Assembly: GCA_004194705.1 (NCBI GenBank)
Contig: SADC01000112.1
Coordinates: forward strand, 62,001-126,000
DNA length: 64,000 nucleotides
From: Ditylenchus dipsaci
Taxonomy: Eukaryota; Nematoda; Chromadorea; Rhabditida; Anguinidae
Direction of reading: 5' to 3'
Shown: positions 41,506 through 54,130 of the stretch, piece by piece
Layout of the letters: each line of letters opens with the position of its first letter
Numbering within the stretch: position 1 is the stretch's first letter
Program-made: the position numbers and the translations under genes
Notes under the pieces: generated by a model
The model's input: the letters and a program-made list of their open reading frames with translations, nothing else
Told to the model about the DNA's origin: nothing
Databases searched by the model: none

Positions 41506-42050
41506 TTACTTTATTTAAGACCACCAAATCGGAAGTTATTCGGCCAGCGGTCCCTATCCTGTAATTGGGCCAAAACTACTTCTAAAGTTATAGATCATGC
41601 AAAACGATAGAAAACATTTTTTAAGTGAAACCAGCTCATTTGAACGGGTTTTGAAAAAAATCGATATTCGACCAAAAACCTTGGTTCCCCTTTTAATCAC
41701 AAATTTTGTTCAAAATTTTTACAAACACGGACAAAATTTTTCCGCATATTTTCCTTGATGTATCAAGGTAAAAGGACCGAAAGAAGACCTGAAAACTCAA
41801 AAAAGATGCTATTTGAACATAGTTTTGTTAACTGGGCCTATTGCATCAAGAAAATCTGGTATGCATACATGTTTTATGCGTCCAGAGTTACTTTCGAGCG
41901 ATTTGGGTCCAAGGTATGTGTGTGTGCGCATCTCAACTCCAAGCCCCAAGCCTCTCTGCGCCCCTGAAGGGGGCGCAGGAATTTACTTTATTTAAGACCA
42001 CAAATCGGAAGTTATTCGGCCAGCGGTCCCTATCCTGTAATTGGGCCAAA
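41506..42050. repeat. Pair of about 70-base direct repeats
   Basis: A 70-base segment starting TTTACTTTATTTAAGACCAC (41506-41575) recurs at about 41981-42050 with one base absent. It includes AAATCGGAAGTTATTCGGCC and the CCTATCCTGTAATTGGGCC end. The interval contains a partial copy of the GC-rich hairpin family seen at 16.3 kb. This could be a target-like duplication, LTR remnants or a local duplication. Confidence 0.75.
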
Positions 42051-42168
42051 AGTCTCTTTCGCCCAGCTCCAGTGACCAAAACGGTACAATATCATATACC
42101 CCCAGTACTAAGTCATTGCATAAAAGCAATATTTAAACATGTTTTATATCGTTTTCAGCATGATTCAT

Positions 42169-42588
42169 TGGCAGTGTTCATAGTCGAGTTGACCCCTCAA
42201 CTTTTTAGGGTCAACTTTTGTCAAAATTACCAAAATATCAATTTTTGAAGGGAAAGTGCCAAATCTAATATTTTTAACCCCCACTCAACTTTTTGAGCTC
42301 TACAAGATGGCCTTTACAGAAGTTCAAAATCCTATCTTTACAAAATTTTAGCAAAAGTTGACCCTAAGTTGACCCCAGTTGACCCCTCAACTTTTTTTAC
42401 TCACCGATTTTTCTGCATCGAATTTTCATAAATCAGTCGGAAAAACTGCCTATATTTTCGTGTAGAGCTCAAAAGTTGTCCTAGAGTCATAACTATCAAA
42501 ATAAATAAATATTGAGAAAAATATTGACATTTTTTGAATTTAAGAAAAAGTTGACCCTAAAAGTTGACCCCGACTATAAACAGGGCCA
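42169..42588. repeat. Fold-back rich in GTTGACCCC units, TGGC ends
   Basis: The left end TGGCAGTGTTCATAGTC is inverted as GACTATAAACAGGGCCA at the right. The interior has repeated AGTTGACCCCTCAACTTTTT blocks in both orientations. The terminus resembles those of elements at 45.8 and 57.0 kb. Confidence 0.65.
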
Positions 42589-42639
42589 TTACCTTAGTAG
42601 TGGTATTCGCCCGATTTCAGGATAGAGCCCACAGCCAAA

Positions 42640-43130
42640 TACAGTCGACGCTCTCCATAAGATATCACTACGGGACCGCTTGAGAGGTATCTCATGGAGA
42701 GCGTATTTAGCCGAATTTTCCGAAAAGCGTATCTCATGAGGAGCGTTATACGGTCGAACCTCCCAATAGTGTAGCCCTTGGGGACAACCCCACTATTGGG
42801 AAGGGTACACTAATTGGAGAGTACACTAATCAGAGGTTTATTTTGCGATCACATCACCGAACTGTACACTATAAAGAGGTTTTTTAGAACCAATATTTAT
42901 TCATGAATAAACAACAAACTTGATCAAATTGATCAAACATCAACAACTTTATCAAACATTTGGATTAAGAAATTGGTTATTGCATTTGTTTCATCTTTTT
43001 CATACGTTCTCCGACCAGGAAGTCGTCCAATTCATCGCACTTACGAAGCATCGCTAGATCAACGTCATGTGATTCCATGTAGCGCTGAAAGACTCTGAAG
43101 GCTTTAAATGCGTCCATAGTGCGTCCATAC
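42640..43130. mobile_element. Two abutting CAGTCGA-type element fragments
   Basis: TACAGTCGACGCTCTCCATA begins at 42640 and runs into a second terminus, TACGGTCGAACCTCCCAATA, at about 42748. Neither has a clean right end nearby. The minus strand at about 43115-42985 reads AFRVFQRYMESHDVDLAMLR and DELDDFLVGERMKK, resembling the C-terminal tail of Tigger-like proteins. Confidence 0.6.
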
Positions 43131-43233
43131 ATATAATAATCATCGTTGTGTTATCGTGAACAAAGCATCCGTCTATTTCCGCTCTCTATTCTATCCGCTA
43201 TCAAATGCAACAAACGCTTCTTGATAAAAATAC

Positions 43234-43520
43234 GGCATTTAAGGGGGCATGCTTACCTGTTTAAATTTGTCCGATTCGAATTTTTTTCCCGAATCATTGA
43301 ACTTCTGTACGGATTTTTCGGCTTGGTTTCTAACAAAGCAAGGCGTAGAATTTAATTTTAGGTATAGTTTTGTTAGAAATTAAGTTGAAAAATCCGTACA
43401 GAAGTTCAATGATTCAGAAAAATTAAGAAGAAATTTAAATTAAAGAAATTCAAAGAAAAATTGCAGAGTTTTATCGAATTGGTGGGACAAAATTAAACAG
43501 GTGAGCATGCCCCTTTAAAA
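43234..43520. repeat. Fold-back with AAGGGGCATGC ends
   Basis: AAGGGGGCATGCTTACCTGT at the left is inverted as ACAGGTGAGCATGCCCCTT at the right; AATCATTGAACTTCTGTACG is inverted as CGTACAGAAGTTCAATGATT with small differences. A relative is at 62.78-63.02 kb. Confidence 0.8.
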
Positions 43521-44454
43521 GTCTCGCAATTTTTCTGACGTTGAATGTGTCAAATCTTTGACCTTAAATTGACCTTAAATACATGTTTTTGAAGAGCACT
43601 GAAAGCTCAGGTGTAAGCTCTGAAATTTTATTGCTATTTTTGATTCATAAGCCTATCCTGCAGCCTTGATATAGCCTTGATATAAAAATTTCATTTTTCT
43701 GCAAAATCATACTCAACCATAAATCTGTCCTTTCTGAGCATACTTGTATCACTCAGTACCCACCGAAAATTGATTTTTTTCGTACAGACTATTTTGCACA
43801 AAAAAGACGACGATCGATATTAAAATTGATAGCAAGATTTTCCCAAAGCAGAGCAAGCCACCCCCCCCCCCTAAAATCCATTTTTTGGCTTGCCACGCTC
43901 CACCGCTGTGGAGGGATGGAGTAGTTCAGGTAAGCAAAGAAAGGGGAGATATGAAGCAATAAAAGTGAAGAGACGATCAATTTGGCGTGTGCAAGACTCA
44001 CTCACTCATTTCTAGGGCGTTCTGCACAGGATATGTGTGTGACCTCCTCGGTCGCTCCCCTCCTCAATCTCCACGTAACAACTATCTGCAACTGCCTGAT
44101 TGAAGGGGTGATAGTGCAGGCTTGCAAGCAACAGTTAATTTTTTCTCCTTTCTTGTTTTTAAGAGGCTTGAATTGTGGAATAAAAAGTGCTATACTTGTA
44201 AACTGTGAGTATAGTTGATCAGGTTATATTTAGCCAACTAGCACTAGCTAGAATTAGCACTAGCTCAACTAGTAGTCTTGCTGGTTAATTTGTTTTGGTT
44301 TCTGCAAACATCAGAAGACTATTGAGGTAAGTTAAAATTTTCATCTTGAATATTCACCTCATTATCAACTAGAGTAGTTGATATAACTTTCGACACAATT
44401 TTCGGTCTATTAGAGAGTTTTTGGGTTTTTGCAATTTTAGAAGTTCGCACACGT

Positions 44455-44528
44455 TACAGTCAAAGGTCAATTTGACATACACCCTGGGAACTGAGTCCAG
44501 ATGCATGTTAAATCGAGCTTCGACTGTA
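44455..44528. mobile_element. 74-base CAGTCAAAGGTC MITE
   Basis: TACAGTCAAAGGTCAATTTG at the left is inverted as AAATCGAGCTTCGACTGTA at the right with several mismatches, with a CCCTGGGAACTGAG centre. It is the smallest member of the CAGTCRA class in the window. Confidence 0.7.
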
Positions 44529-44834
44529 TGCTCGTTTTTTAGACTTTAATTAATCGTTTTGGAAGTACCATAACAATACCTTTCCTTGGCTATTTTTTGG
44601 TTAAACAAATGTCGGCAAATCGTCTGCGAATTGAATTTTCAGCTAGCAATACCTAATTTAATTATTTTTATGCGCTAGGCTCGAACATAGTTCAGGCCTA
44701 AGCGTTAGCGTAATCGCATATCCAGGCTACTAAAAGCCATCAAGCGAATTAGAATACATCTTATAGACCTACTCCCTGTAGTAAGCCTATGAAATATTGA
44801 AAAAACTCGTTTTTAAATTCTCATCAGTTTGCTA

Positions 44835-45265
44835 ATATTATTGAATTGTTGCCCCTGGGGTGGTAGTAACAATCAAAATATCCGTGGATAAATCCGTATC
44901 CTCGGATAAAATTCGCGGATATTTTTATCCGTGATTGCTACTACGGGTTTTATCCACGGATATTTCTATCCGCAGATTTTATCCGTTGATTGTACTACCA
45001 TCCCTGAAGTCTGAATTCTCGCCCATTTTAAATTTTTTCTTGACCTTTATTCAAATTTGAAATAAAATTACTGAAATCTTCCTCCTTTTCAATAAAATCA
45101 GGTAAAATTGCCCTGATTTGGCTAGAATGCCACAAATCGGACCAATTTACCCGATTTCGATTAAAAAGTGGCAAGATTTCAGTTATTTTATTTGAAATTT
45201 GAAAAAGGGGCAAGAATTCAGACTTTATGGCAACAATTCAATTTTTGATCCCTGTGCTAATCATA
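44835..45265. repeat. Fold-back with repeated ATCCGNGGATA palindromes
   Basis: TTGAATTGTTGCC at the left is inverted as GGCAACAATTCAA at the right. At 44876-44995 the short motif ATATCCGTGGATAAA and its inverse alternate five to six times, so the block can fold in many ways. Confidence 0.65.
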
Positions 45266-45477
45266 TCGATAGCTAATTGTGCTTCTGAAATTTTCAATTA
45301 ATTATTTTTTAAGACGTCACTTTGCAGCTGCAGAAAACCCCTTATTTTGCAACAAAACATTTTTTTTCGCACTAAATTTCTCCTTTTTAACCGTGAAAGG
45401 CTATCTGACAAAGTTTTTTTTGACATTCACACATTCTTAATTTTTTGGCTAAAGCTCCGAGCCATTCATAAAGCTTT

Positions 45478-46362
45478 TATAAGCTCCCCCCAGACTCCCG
45501 CGGGTCACGGGTCAAGTACCCCGAAAGCCACGGGTCACACATAATTTTTAAATTTTTCAATTCTGGCAACACATCTCAGAGCGAATTGACCCTGCTCTAC
45601 ACGATAGAGGTAAAATAAAAACTTTATACATAGACAAAATTTATTTTCGGCTGACCCACAGGTCCTCACCCGCAGCCCGAATTCGCACACGCGGGTCATT
45701 GACCTGCGGGTCACCGAAAAACTAGGTTTAAACGTTATTATGACAAATCTGTTGTTTTTATGTTGTAGAACAAGGTTGATTTTCTCATGGCTTGTTCACG
45801 TTGTTACGTGAACACCTCTGATCCTAACTCTAGCTCGAGGGTGTTCATGTACTTCGAGTTAGAGTTAGAGTTCGAGGTTAAGTTTGAAGGTGTTGATGCA
45901 TATAACTTGGATTCCCTTGCAGCAAATCCCCCAGAAACTAACTTTTAGTGGCTTTAGACGGCTTTCGGGTATGATTCTGAGCTATCTAAGCTATATACAT
46001 GAACATTTTCAAGCTCGACCTCTAACTCTAACTCGATGTACGTGAACACCATCGAGTTCGAGTTAGAGTTCGGGTTTTCGAGTACATTAACACCTCTTAC
46101 CCGAACTCTAACTCGAACTCTCACTCGAACTCTAACTCTAACAACTTGAACAAGCCATCAGGGTTAGAGTTCGAGTTAGAGTTAGGATCAGAGGTGTTCA
46201 CGTGACCAAAATCCCGAACTCTAACTCTAACTCGAACAACGTGAACAACTCATTATGAATCTGTTAAAATCGGTGAAAAATGATAACTGGGAGCCGAGAT
46301 ATAAACAAAATGGTGTTTTTAAAAATGACCCGTGACCCGCGGTAGTCTGGTGGGAGCTATAG
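45478..46362. repeat. Fold-back enclosing a GAGTTAGAGTTCGA-rich element
   Basis: The outer ends AGCTCCCCCCAGACTCCCGC and GACCCGCGGTAGTCTGGTGG are inverted. Inside, 45788-46157 is a second element with TGGCTTGTTCAC / GAACAAGCCA ends, repeated GTGTTCAC / GTGAACAC blocks, and tandem six- to twelve-base units such as AACTCTAACTCG and the inverted CGAGTTAGAGTT. Confidence 0.75.
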
Positions 46363-46532
46363 TAAATTCAAGGTATAAGTGTTTGACAGGCAGGTAAGCT
46401 CATTCGAAGTTGTTGTCACATTTTCGTTTTTTGTGCGTTGTGTCCCGAACTATTCGGAATTTTTCTTTTTTTTTCTTGCTTTCCTGCAACTTTGCATTGA
46501 TTTCTCTTGTTTTTCATATTGTGTTTTTCGAT

Positions 46533-46787
46533 TACCGTATTTCTTCTAATTGCCGCACATGTGCGCTTATTTTTCAATCACCCGAAAATCGGAAATTTCT
46601 GAATTCGATCTCGAGATTTTCGGGTGCTCAACCAAGATCTGAAAAGTGGAATCGGTAGAGCTCGTGGGAGTTAAGAAAATGCATCAAACAGCTGATCGAC
46701 ATATTTACTCTGCTCTGAGATATAAGTCCTCAAAGTTGGGGGTGTGCGGTTATTAGAGACTGTGCGGCAATTAGAAGAAATACGGTA
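46533..46787. mobile_element. MITE of the TACCGTATTTCTTCTAATTG family
   Basis: TACCGTATTTCTTCTAATTG at the left is inverted as CAATTAGAAGAAATACGGTA at the right: a perfect 20-base terminal inverted repeat. About 255 bases, no coding capacity. Confidence 0.85.
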
Positions 46788-47606
46788 TTTTTCAATTTCA
46801 AACCCAATGAAAATTATACTAATTAGCTATTTTCAATACTTTTTCCTTTTCAATTGATCGGTCTGAAGTCTTCACTAAATTTTTAATTTTTTCCAAAATA
46901 ATTTTTTGGTCGCCCTGTATACGTTTTCTTAAAAGATCTTTGAAAGTATTAATCCAAATCTATTTTTCAATTTACCCTTCTTGCTCAAATTTATGGCTGC
47001 AGATGTATGTATTAGCGGGTGGTTGTTTTACAAGCGAAAAGCGGTTGTCTCTCTCTCTCCACATACCCGCCTTTTGTGTTTTTAGAAGATGAGGAGGAGA
47101 GAATTGAAACGACTTTTTGGATGATGTTGTTTTCAATCGATTCTCCTTGTTGTTGTTATAGTGCTGCTCCTACTCGCTTATACCACCAATCAAATGGTAG
47201 TGGTGAAAAAGAGGAGGAATTTACTTTCCCAGAACTTTAATACAGCTAGTAGTAATGATTGGACTCTGCAATGCAGTCCTCCCCTTCCTGTGTGGCACAC
47301 ATCTTCAAGGGAACACAGATCAACAGTTAGCAAGACACATCCAAAAAATTGTGACTTACAAGCATAGGAGCACCCAGGATTTTCTGACGGTGGGGGGAGT
47401 CTAAATAGGCTAAAAATCCTGACAGGGGAGGCACAGCCCGGCTAGCGACCCACCACCCTGGGTACACCTATGCTCACAAGGACAACTCGATCCACAATTT
47501 TTCAGCGAAAATGTAAAATTCATCTGAAAAAATGCTTGAGTAATACTTGATTTTTTGGTCCTCTTGTGGTTGGAAAAAAATAGTCTTTTACGTGTGACAA
47601 ATGGCT

Positions 47607-48178
47607 GTATGTGAAAACTCCCGACAAATGTGTGAAATTTCCCGACTAATTAATTAATTTTCCCGGCAAATTCAAATTTGCCTAAAAGTAATAAATTTTC
47701 CCGACAAATCTGTGAAACTTCCCGACAAATCTGTGAAATTTCCCGGCAAATTTTCCGATCATCCGAAAGATGTTTTTTTAATTATTTGAGTAATTTTCAA
47801 AGAGAGCTCGCAAATGATAAAAACAGAAAATTAGTCAATGATCAGCTTACTGTATCCAATTTCCTCCATTTTCAGACACCCATTCATCGACATTTCCTTG
47901 CTAGAGCAATTGTCCATTCGCGCGCCACACCACGCTTCTTTTGTTGCTTAGCTTGGAATTGCATCTCTAAAAGTATTACCTAAGTCATTTCAAGTAATTT
48001 TTTTGAAACAAGAAACAAGGTAGCCGACACACAACCAATTAAACATTATAATTAAAGTATTTGCCGGGAACTTTCACAGATTTGTCGGGAAAATTCATTA
48101 CTTTTAGACAAATTCGAATTTGCCGGGAAAATTAATTAATTAGTCGGGAAATTTCACACATTTGTCGGGAGTTTTCAA
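47607..48178. mobile_element. Element with termini of tandem CCCGACAAATNTGTGAAA units
   Basis: The left end has CCCGACAAATGTGTGAAATT and four further CCCG(A/G)C(A)AA-containing units; the right end has the inverted series (TTTCACACATTTGTCGGGAG and others). A 101-codon plus frame (47678-47983) begins inside the left tandem units, so its first third is repeat-encoded; the rest shows no known domain. Architecture as in the 4.5-6.5 kb element. Confidence 0.8.
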
Positions 48179-51100
48179 TTTGATCCGTGACAAATTTTAT
48201 TTAGCATCCGCAAACAGACTCTTCGTTGTGAATGCTTTAGTAGCCCTCACTCTAAAATTTGTCAGTGATCTCGTTGTAATTTTTCTTAACTATTTGGTAT
48301 ACAAAAAAACATTCAGCCTTTTCAGTCCATTGCCATAATCCCTTTTTTTGGTGCGACCGGAATCTATAAGTAAAATTGCCAGGTTGCAAGTAATTTTCAC
48401 AATCGACATTTTCAATTGTTGAGTTTATGATCTTTTTTAATACCATTTTTGTATAAACTATATATTTTTAAATGGTATTTTTAATTGATGATCCACATAT
48501 TATTGATGATCCAAAACAGAATCCGGCAAATTTTTCGATTGTCTTTTTCTGTAATGTTTAAATTTTTTAAGCTTTTTTTAAATTGAAATTCTGATATTTA
48601 TTTTGCTTTTCTAACTTTTAACTGTGTATTAGTTTTGAGTTTTCATTAAATTTTTTAATTTAGTCTTCCTTGTTTTCCGCTGTTTTGTTGATTGCAAAAT
48701 CAATCTCACCTAAAGTTATTTCAATTAGCATGCTTCTCCATCACCAAAAACTTGTAACCTATCATTCGATTCAATCAGTCAAATCAATAAAATAAACAAC
48801 CCGGACGACCATTTGACATCGCAAAAATTGATCACCTTATCAAAAAGGCTTCTTGTGCACACCAGCCTATCATTCCTCTTCATTCACACTCCCCAACAAT
48901 AACAAATCAACTGCATTTCCTACACTTGCATGTCAAGAAATATTCTTCTTCTTTTTCTCCCCCTTACAGAATACCCTCCCCCTTCCCCAGTCAACACAAG
49001 GAAAAAGAGGCGGCATTATTATTGCTTTCCAAATACCTTCATTTGTAAAAGTCGCTGCTTGCCTTCTTGCTCCAATATGCTCCCAATACTCCCCCCTCTA
49101 CTTGTTTTCTCCTCGCTCCATTTTATATTAAAAAGCGGGCAAATGCATCCCTCCTGCAGCACCCCAAAAAGAAGTGGAAGAGAAGATAGGTCGCGGTTGG
49201 CGTTGTTGTTTTTGTTGCTCTCTCCAGCAACAACAGACAGAAAGGAGCAGGAGGTAAATCGTTGTATTATTATGGACAGCAAGGCTACAGGGTGATTCAA
49301 ACACTCTACACTGATAATTAAAACATATTAACCAAACATGAGTTAAATGTCGGAAATACCCCAATAATAATTTTCAAAGAGACTGCCTTTCGTCAAATTT
49401 ATATTGTACAATTTATTGATGGGCCTACAAAATAACATTTTTCCAAATTATATTTTTTTTATTAAATGTGAAATCAAGGATATTCACTGCCGTACAGACT
49501 AGCTTTGAAAAAATCTAGAAATGTTTGTTTGAACCAGGGTTTTAAAAGGACAACTTAAAACCATATCCAACTTTTCTAAATCAGAGTAAAATATTTTTTG
49601 CCTGAAAAGAAATCATGAAAAGAAAAGTTGTCGTATGAGTTGTCTTTATGAAAAATAAAAATAAATAAATATACAATTCCATTTGGAATCGCCAGAAAGC
49701 AAACAAAAAACTAAAAGAGTAGATTGATTTCAACAAAAAAAAAGTACTATAAATCAGTATTTAGTAAAATTTAGTGCCAAATAATTCATTTGTTTACAGA
49801 AATACATTTAGTGACAGACTTAATTTTTTTGCTACGAATAACTTATCTAAAACATCTAAATGTTGACATTGTATTTTTAAAAATCATTCTGCATGAACAT
49901 TTCAAGAATTTTTGTTCTACTCGAAAATACCTTCGTATTCCACCCTAGTTCAAAGTTTGCAAAGTCCAGCACAATAATTTCTGTAAAATATAAAATTAAA
50001 TTGAATTTCGTTATTTCTGGGAGAGTTAGTTGTGCTATCCATGCAGCGTGTTGATTTGCGGTCTTATGTAATCAAAGTCGACCCTCGCTGTAACGCCTAT
50101 ATAACGCCACCCAAAAAGTGAGCTAATTCGGAGCACTTTGACTAAAATTTAGTCAAAGTGAACTCTCAATACAGCGCCACCCTCAATAGAACGCCACCTT
50201 AGGGTCAGCCTCAAGGGGAACGCCACCCATCAAGGGGTGGCGTTACAGCCGATTCTCGATATAGTTATACACATTGGGGACCGGCTTCAGGTGCACACTG
50301 TATCGAGTGTTCATTCTAATCATTCTAATTAACCGCCGGCCAAAAATATTGGGTCCAACTGTACACTATGTTGAGTGGTACACTATATATGGGCTAGCGA
50401 GTTTCGACTGTATATCGTGGGTCAACTGTAGTAACTTAGAGACTTATATTTTGGCGCCCATCATCTTTTTAATTTTCGTATGCCAAGTATAATGCCAATG
50501 CAAGTGATGAACACTAAATCCGATTAATTTATTCGAAAGTATTAATGGACTTGATTTTCTTTATGAGTTTAATCAATTCACTTATTGTTTATTTATTTGT
50601 AACCATACACAGTCAAACATCGTTATAGTGACAACCCTGGAGACTGACCCTTGTGTGTCACTATAACGAAGGTTTCACTATAGCGAGGCCATAATGCACT
50701 CTACGATTGGGCTGTACAAGAAAAATTCATGTCAAAGGAGGTTATTTTTCAATGACAGATGGCAAATAAAACTTAACATGCCAAAACCCCGAAAAAATTA
50801 AGCATGCTTTTTTGTAAATGGTCGAGGGTATTATAGAACACCCTGTAGCAGCAAAGCAGGACTGCTTTGTCACTGCTCCATGAGACAGACGACTAACTGA
50901 CAAAGACAGCAAGGTTTTTCTTCTCCCCTCCTTCGACTTACCACCACAAGCAGCAGCAGAGTCATCGATTCAACTGCTATAACAACAATGAGCATCAACA
51001 TTACCACCACCACTTCACCCAGCAGCCAATACTCCTCTCTCTTCTTCTCCTTTTAAGCATTTCCCAGTAAAGACACACCATAGTGCTGCTGCTGCCGCCA

Positions 51101-52989
51101 ACAATGAATTATTATTAGTGTTATTGGCTGGGGGAGAAGGAAGCAGGCAAGCAAGCAGGGTAATACACACATGCACATTCAAACAATACAACTAGGGAAG
51201 AAAAAACAAGAGAAAAAGGACATTTAGACACACACTTGCATTCCTCCTCCCTATGTGAGGGAGATTTGTTATAATACAACTATTACTGCTCTTTTTCTCT
51301 GCCCTTTCTCTTCTATTTTCTGTGGTCTTTTGCACTTTTCGTGCTGATTAGTAGTGCTTTGGGATTAGATATGCCAAAATAAATCAACATAGACGGCGTA
51401 CTTCGTGGTGCAGTGCGCAATATTTCCATTGTTGACAGTTCTGACATAAAATTTTGAAAGTTCGACTCCCGGCTGCATAATATGCTTTTGAAAAAAAAAA
51501 CTTAATTTCCTTTTTATTTTTCTATGTTATGCTATTTTCTATCCCTTTTCGTCTTTGTCAAACTATTTTCACTGCTTTTCTACCTTTTTCTGTGCCATTC
51601 TACTCTTTTCTCTACACTTTTCGCTGCTCTTCTACCCTTTCCATGGTCTCTTACCCTTCTCTAACCTTTTTACTCTACCCTAGTACTCTTATGCCAAATG
51701 TCTGTTCGTCTGTCTAGTACTCTGCACCTCTACCGCCGCTTTGCACATGTTAACAATGAGCACACACACACCTTTGGAAGAGAGGCAAGCGCGTGTGGTG
51801 CGCACAGTTAACACACTGTGTGTATGTCTTGGTGGCTTTTGATAGGTTGTTTGAATGAGTGTTGTGTTCATCCATCTTGCTTCTTCACCATCTAATCTGC
51901 CCCTCTTCTTGCCTCTTCTTTTATTTCCTCACCCCCTAGTAGTGGTGCTGTTGATGATGCTCTTCTTCTTCTTTCTTTCAAATGCGTTTATTCCTACTTA
52001 ATTAAATCATTATTATTGTTATTATCAAACAATACTCTTCTTCCCTGGAGTGGGGGTGATGTATTGCCGTGTTGGGGCTGTTGACAGCCACATTAATCCC
52101 CAATCTGTTTGTCCTTTTCTTGCTGCTAATCACTTAATTCCGCTACTACTTGATGTTGTGTTCTTCTGTATGTTATCATTTGTCTTGTTGTGGATCTCAT
52201 CAACTAATTCGTTTGCGTGTCAATTTAAATTATTTCGGAGCCCATTAGTGGTGCAAGTACTCGACTACTTCATTTCTTAAAATTAGATTATTTTTAATTC
52301 GATTATGTAAATTTATTTTTATAAATGTTTGCATGCGTATCACAGGGTGGCCCAAGAAGTCTTTTTTTCAATAATTCACACCAAAGAAGTCTGCGCGATT
52401 TTAACACATTCAGAAAAATGGTTTTCCACTGGTAGCGCGCATCCTATAAAAATTAACAAAATCGTCTGACATGTAAATTTCATGATTTTTTGCCCTGTTA
52501 TTTTTCTATGCCAATCTTTATCAATCTTTAAAAATCGATGATTTTGTAGTATGATAGACTTCTTACGAGGTTTTCATATTGATATGTCTCTTAGCAAAAA
52601 AATCTATTGTCTAGGAAGTTAAGTTGTCATTAAAAATGCTTTTGTGTCGCTGAATTATTTTTGCCGCTAAAAGTTTTTGTTTTTAAGACAAGCGCCAAGA
52701 AATATCATTTTAGGGACAGGAAAGAGCTTTACCCTTTTTCAAACAATTTTATCGATTTGAAGCCATATTAAAAGCACGTGTTCTTGATTAAATTCTCACT
52801 CTTTTTTGCAACAACCCACAATAATACATTTTGCATAATCGCTTTAACAAATGTGACGTCTTGTTAATTGTATTTTGTGTTGCTATGTGGGATCCAATTA
52901 CGCGGATTATAATTTTTTGTTGAAATGATGTGAAACCACAAATTGATGATGTCTGTAGTTAATTTAGCCAAGTGAGAATGTGAGCCAGC
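48179..52989. other. Non-coding region, possible 5' region of the downstream gene
   Basis: No coding exon was recognised. 48.85-49.27 kb and 50.88-52.3 kb are pyrimidine-rich with many CAG/CTG, ACC and CTT triplets and short CA runs, unlike the surrounding transposon field. The frames there (for example 48853-49131 and 51529-51717) are low-complexity translations. Because a candidate first coding exon starts at 52990, this may hold its promoter, 5' UTR or enhancers; that is inference. Confidence 0.4.
50079..50415. mobile_element. Two adjoining MITE fragments of the CAGTCGA class
   Basis: GTCGACCCTCGCTGTAACGCC (last 20 bases) begins the first fragment, whose GGCGTTACAG end at about 50240 leads directly into CCGATTCTCGATATAGTTAT; the second ends CGAGTTTCGACTGTATA. 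AACGCCACC blocks repeat within the first and GGGGACCGGC lies inside the second. A third half-element starts ACAGTCAAACATCGTTATAG at about 50611. Confidence 0.65.
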
Positions 52990-53115
52990 ATGAGTTTTGA
53001 AGCAGCAAAGTTTGAGGCAGTCCCTTGCGTGTTCAAAGGCAGGGCAGAGGATGGCAATGAGGCTTCCCTGTTCGGCCTTCTAATTCGACCTTCTTCCTCC
53101 CAGCAACAACCACAG
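52990..53115 (+). CDS. Candidate first coding exon of the Ser/Pro-rich gene
   Basis: A 42-codon open exon starting ATG (MSFEAAKFEAVPCVFKGRAE...) and ending SSSQQQPQ exactly at a CAG|GTACCA donor in phase 0. The next clear exon, at 58387, starts in phase 0 with ISTTSSSSTTST, so the junction continues the Gln/Ser-rich composition. High-complexity, non-repetitive sequence in an otherwise AT-rich area supports it. It is too short for length-based ORF calls. No domain recognised. Confidence 0.65.
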
Positions 53116-53445
53116 GTACCACTCACTCACTTAATTTTGACGCCAATTTTCTAAAGATTAACTGGATGGGGAGAAAGTTTTTTGCTGTTTTCATCCAATT
53201 AGATTCTTCAGTCGGTCATCTGTGCTTCTTTCAATCTTTCAGCTGGGAAACTGAACGATATATGTTGAAGTAAAATAAAAAATCTATGTTTATGAAAAAA
53301 ACCAAAAATACTAATTCTCTGAAAAATAGTGGAAATATGAAAATTATGAAAATATAGTCTAGGTTTCGACATCGCAAACCTTAAGTTTTTTCAAATGGCC
53401 GCACCAATTAGAGTTTAGCTCACCATATAACATCTAACTTTATAA

Positions 53446-54130
53446 CGGTCTATTAAAGGGAGGGTAAAAGCTGTTAAGAAGATTGTCTCGACATGAAAGA
53501 ATTAATCCTAGTTCCTTTGTTTTTCAAATGTGGTTTTAGAGCAGCGGTGCCATATGTCCTTTTTAAAAAGTTTTGTCCTTTTTTTGGGACCCCAAATCTT
53601 TTTTTATTTTCGAATTTTTAGTCAAAATCTTTTTTTTTTCGCTTTGAAATGGCAATAAGAACTGGATAAAATGGACTTTTTCCTTCAAATTCCTGTTTTT
53701 CGACCAAATGTTCTTTTTTTTTAATTTTGAGATGGCAGCCCTGTTTTAGAGCCATATTTTGATCACAAGACGGTGTTGCAATCGCAGACAAACTTGTGCA
53801 GAATTAAAAGTTGGATGAGCTCAGCAATATCAGAATTTCTAAATTCCTTCAAAAAATGTCCTGAAAATCCAAATGCAATAGAAGACTGATTAACCTTTTT
53901 TCGATGGGTTATTCTTCTTTTCAGTTTCGATTTTTAGGGCGTTTTTTGAAGGAATTTAAAATTTCTGATACTGCTGATGCTGATCCAACTTTTAATTCTA
54001 CACAAGTTTGTCTGAGACTGTAACACCGAGTTGTCGATAAAATATGGCTCTAAAACCACATTTAAAAAAACTAAGGTTAATCATTTCGTGTCGAGACAAT
54101 CTCCTTAACAGCTTTCACCCTCCCTTTAAG
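53446..54130. repeat. Fold-back in the first intron of the Ser/Pro-rich gene
   Basis: AAAGGGAGGGTAAAAGCTGT at the left is inverted as the ACAGCTTTCACCCTCCCTTT end at the right; AGATTGTCTCGACATGAAAG is inverted with small changes. A nested repeat (TTGTCCTTTTTTTGGGACCC, about 53540-53745) is related to sequence at 24.6 and 26.1-26.3 kb. Confidence 0.75.

Noticed and set aside
47678..47983. 101-codon plus frame as a gene
   Set aside because: Its first third translates the element's terminal tandem units and the remainder has no recognisable domain.
48853..49364. Several overlapping frames on both strands
   Set aside because: Low-complexity pyrimidine-rich translations in three frames at once; no splice sites or homology.
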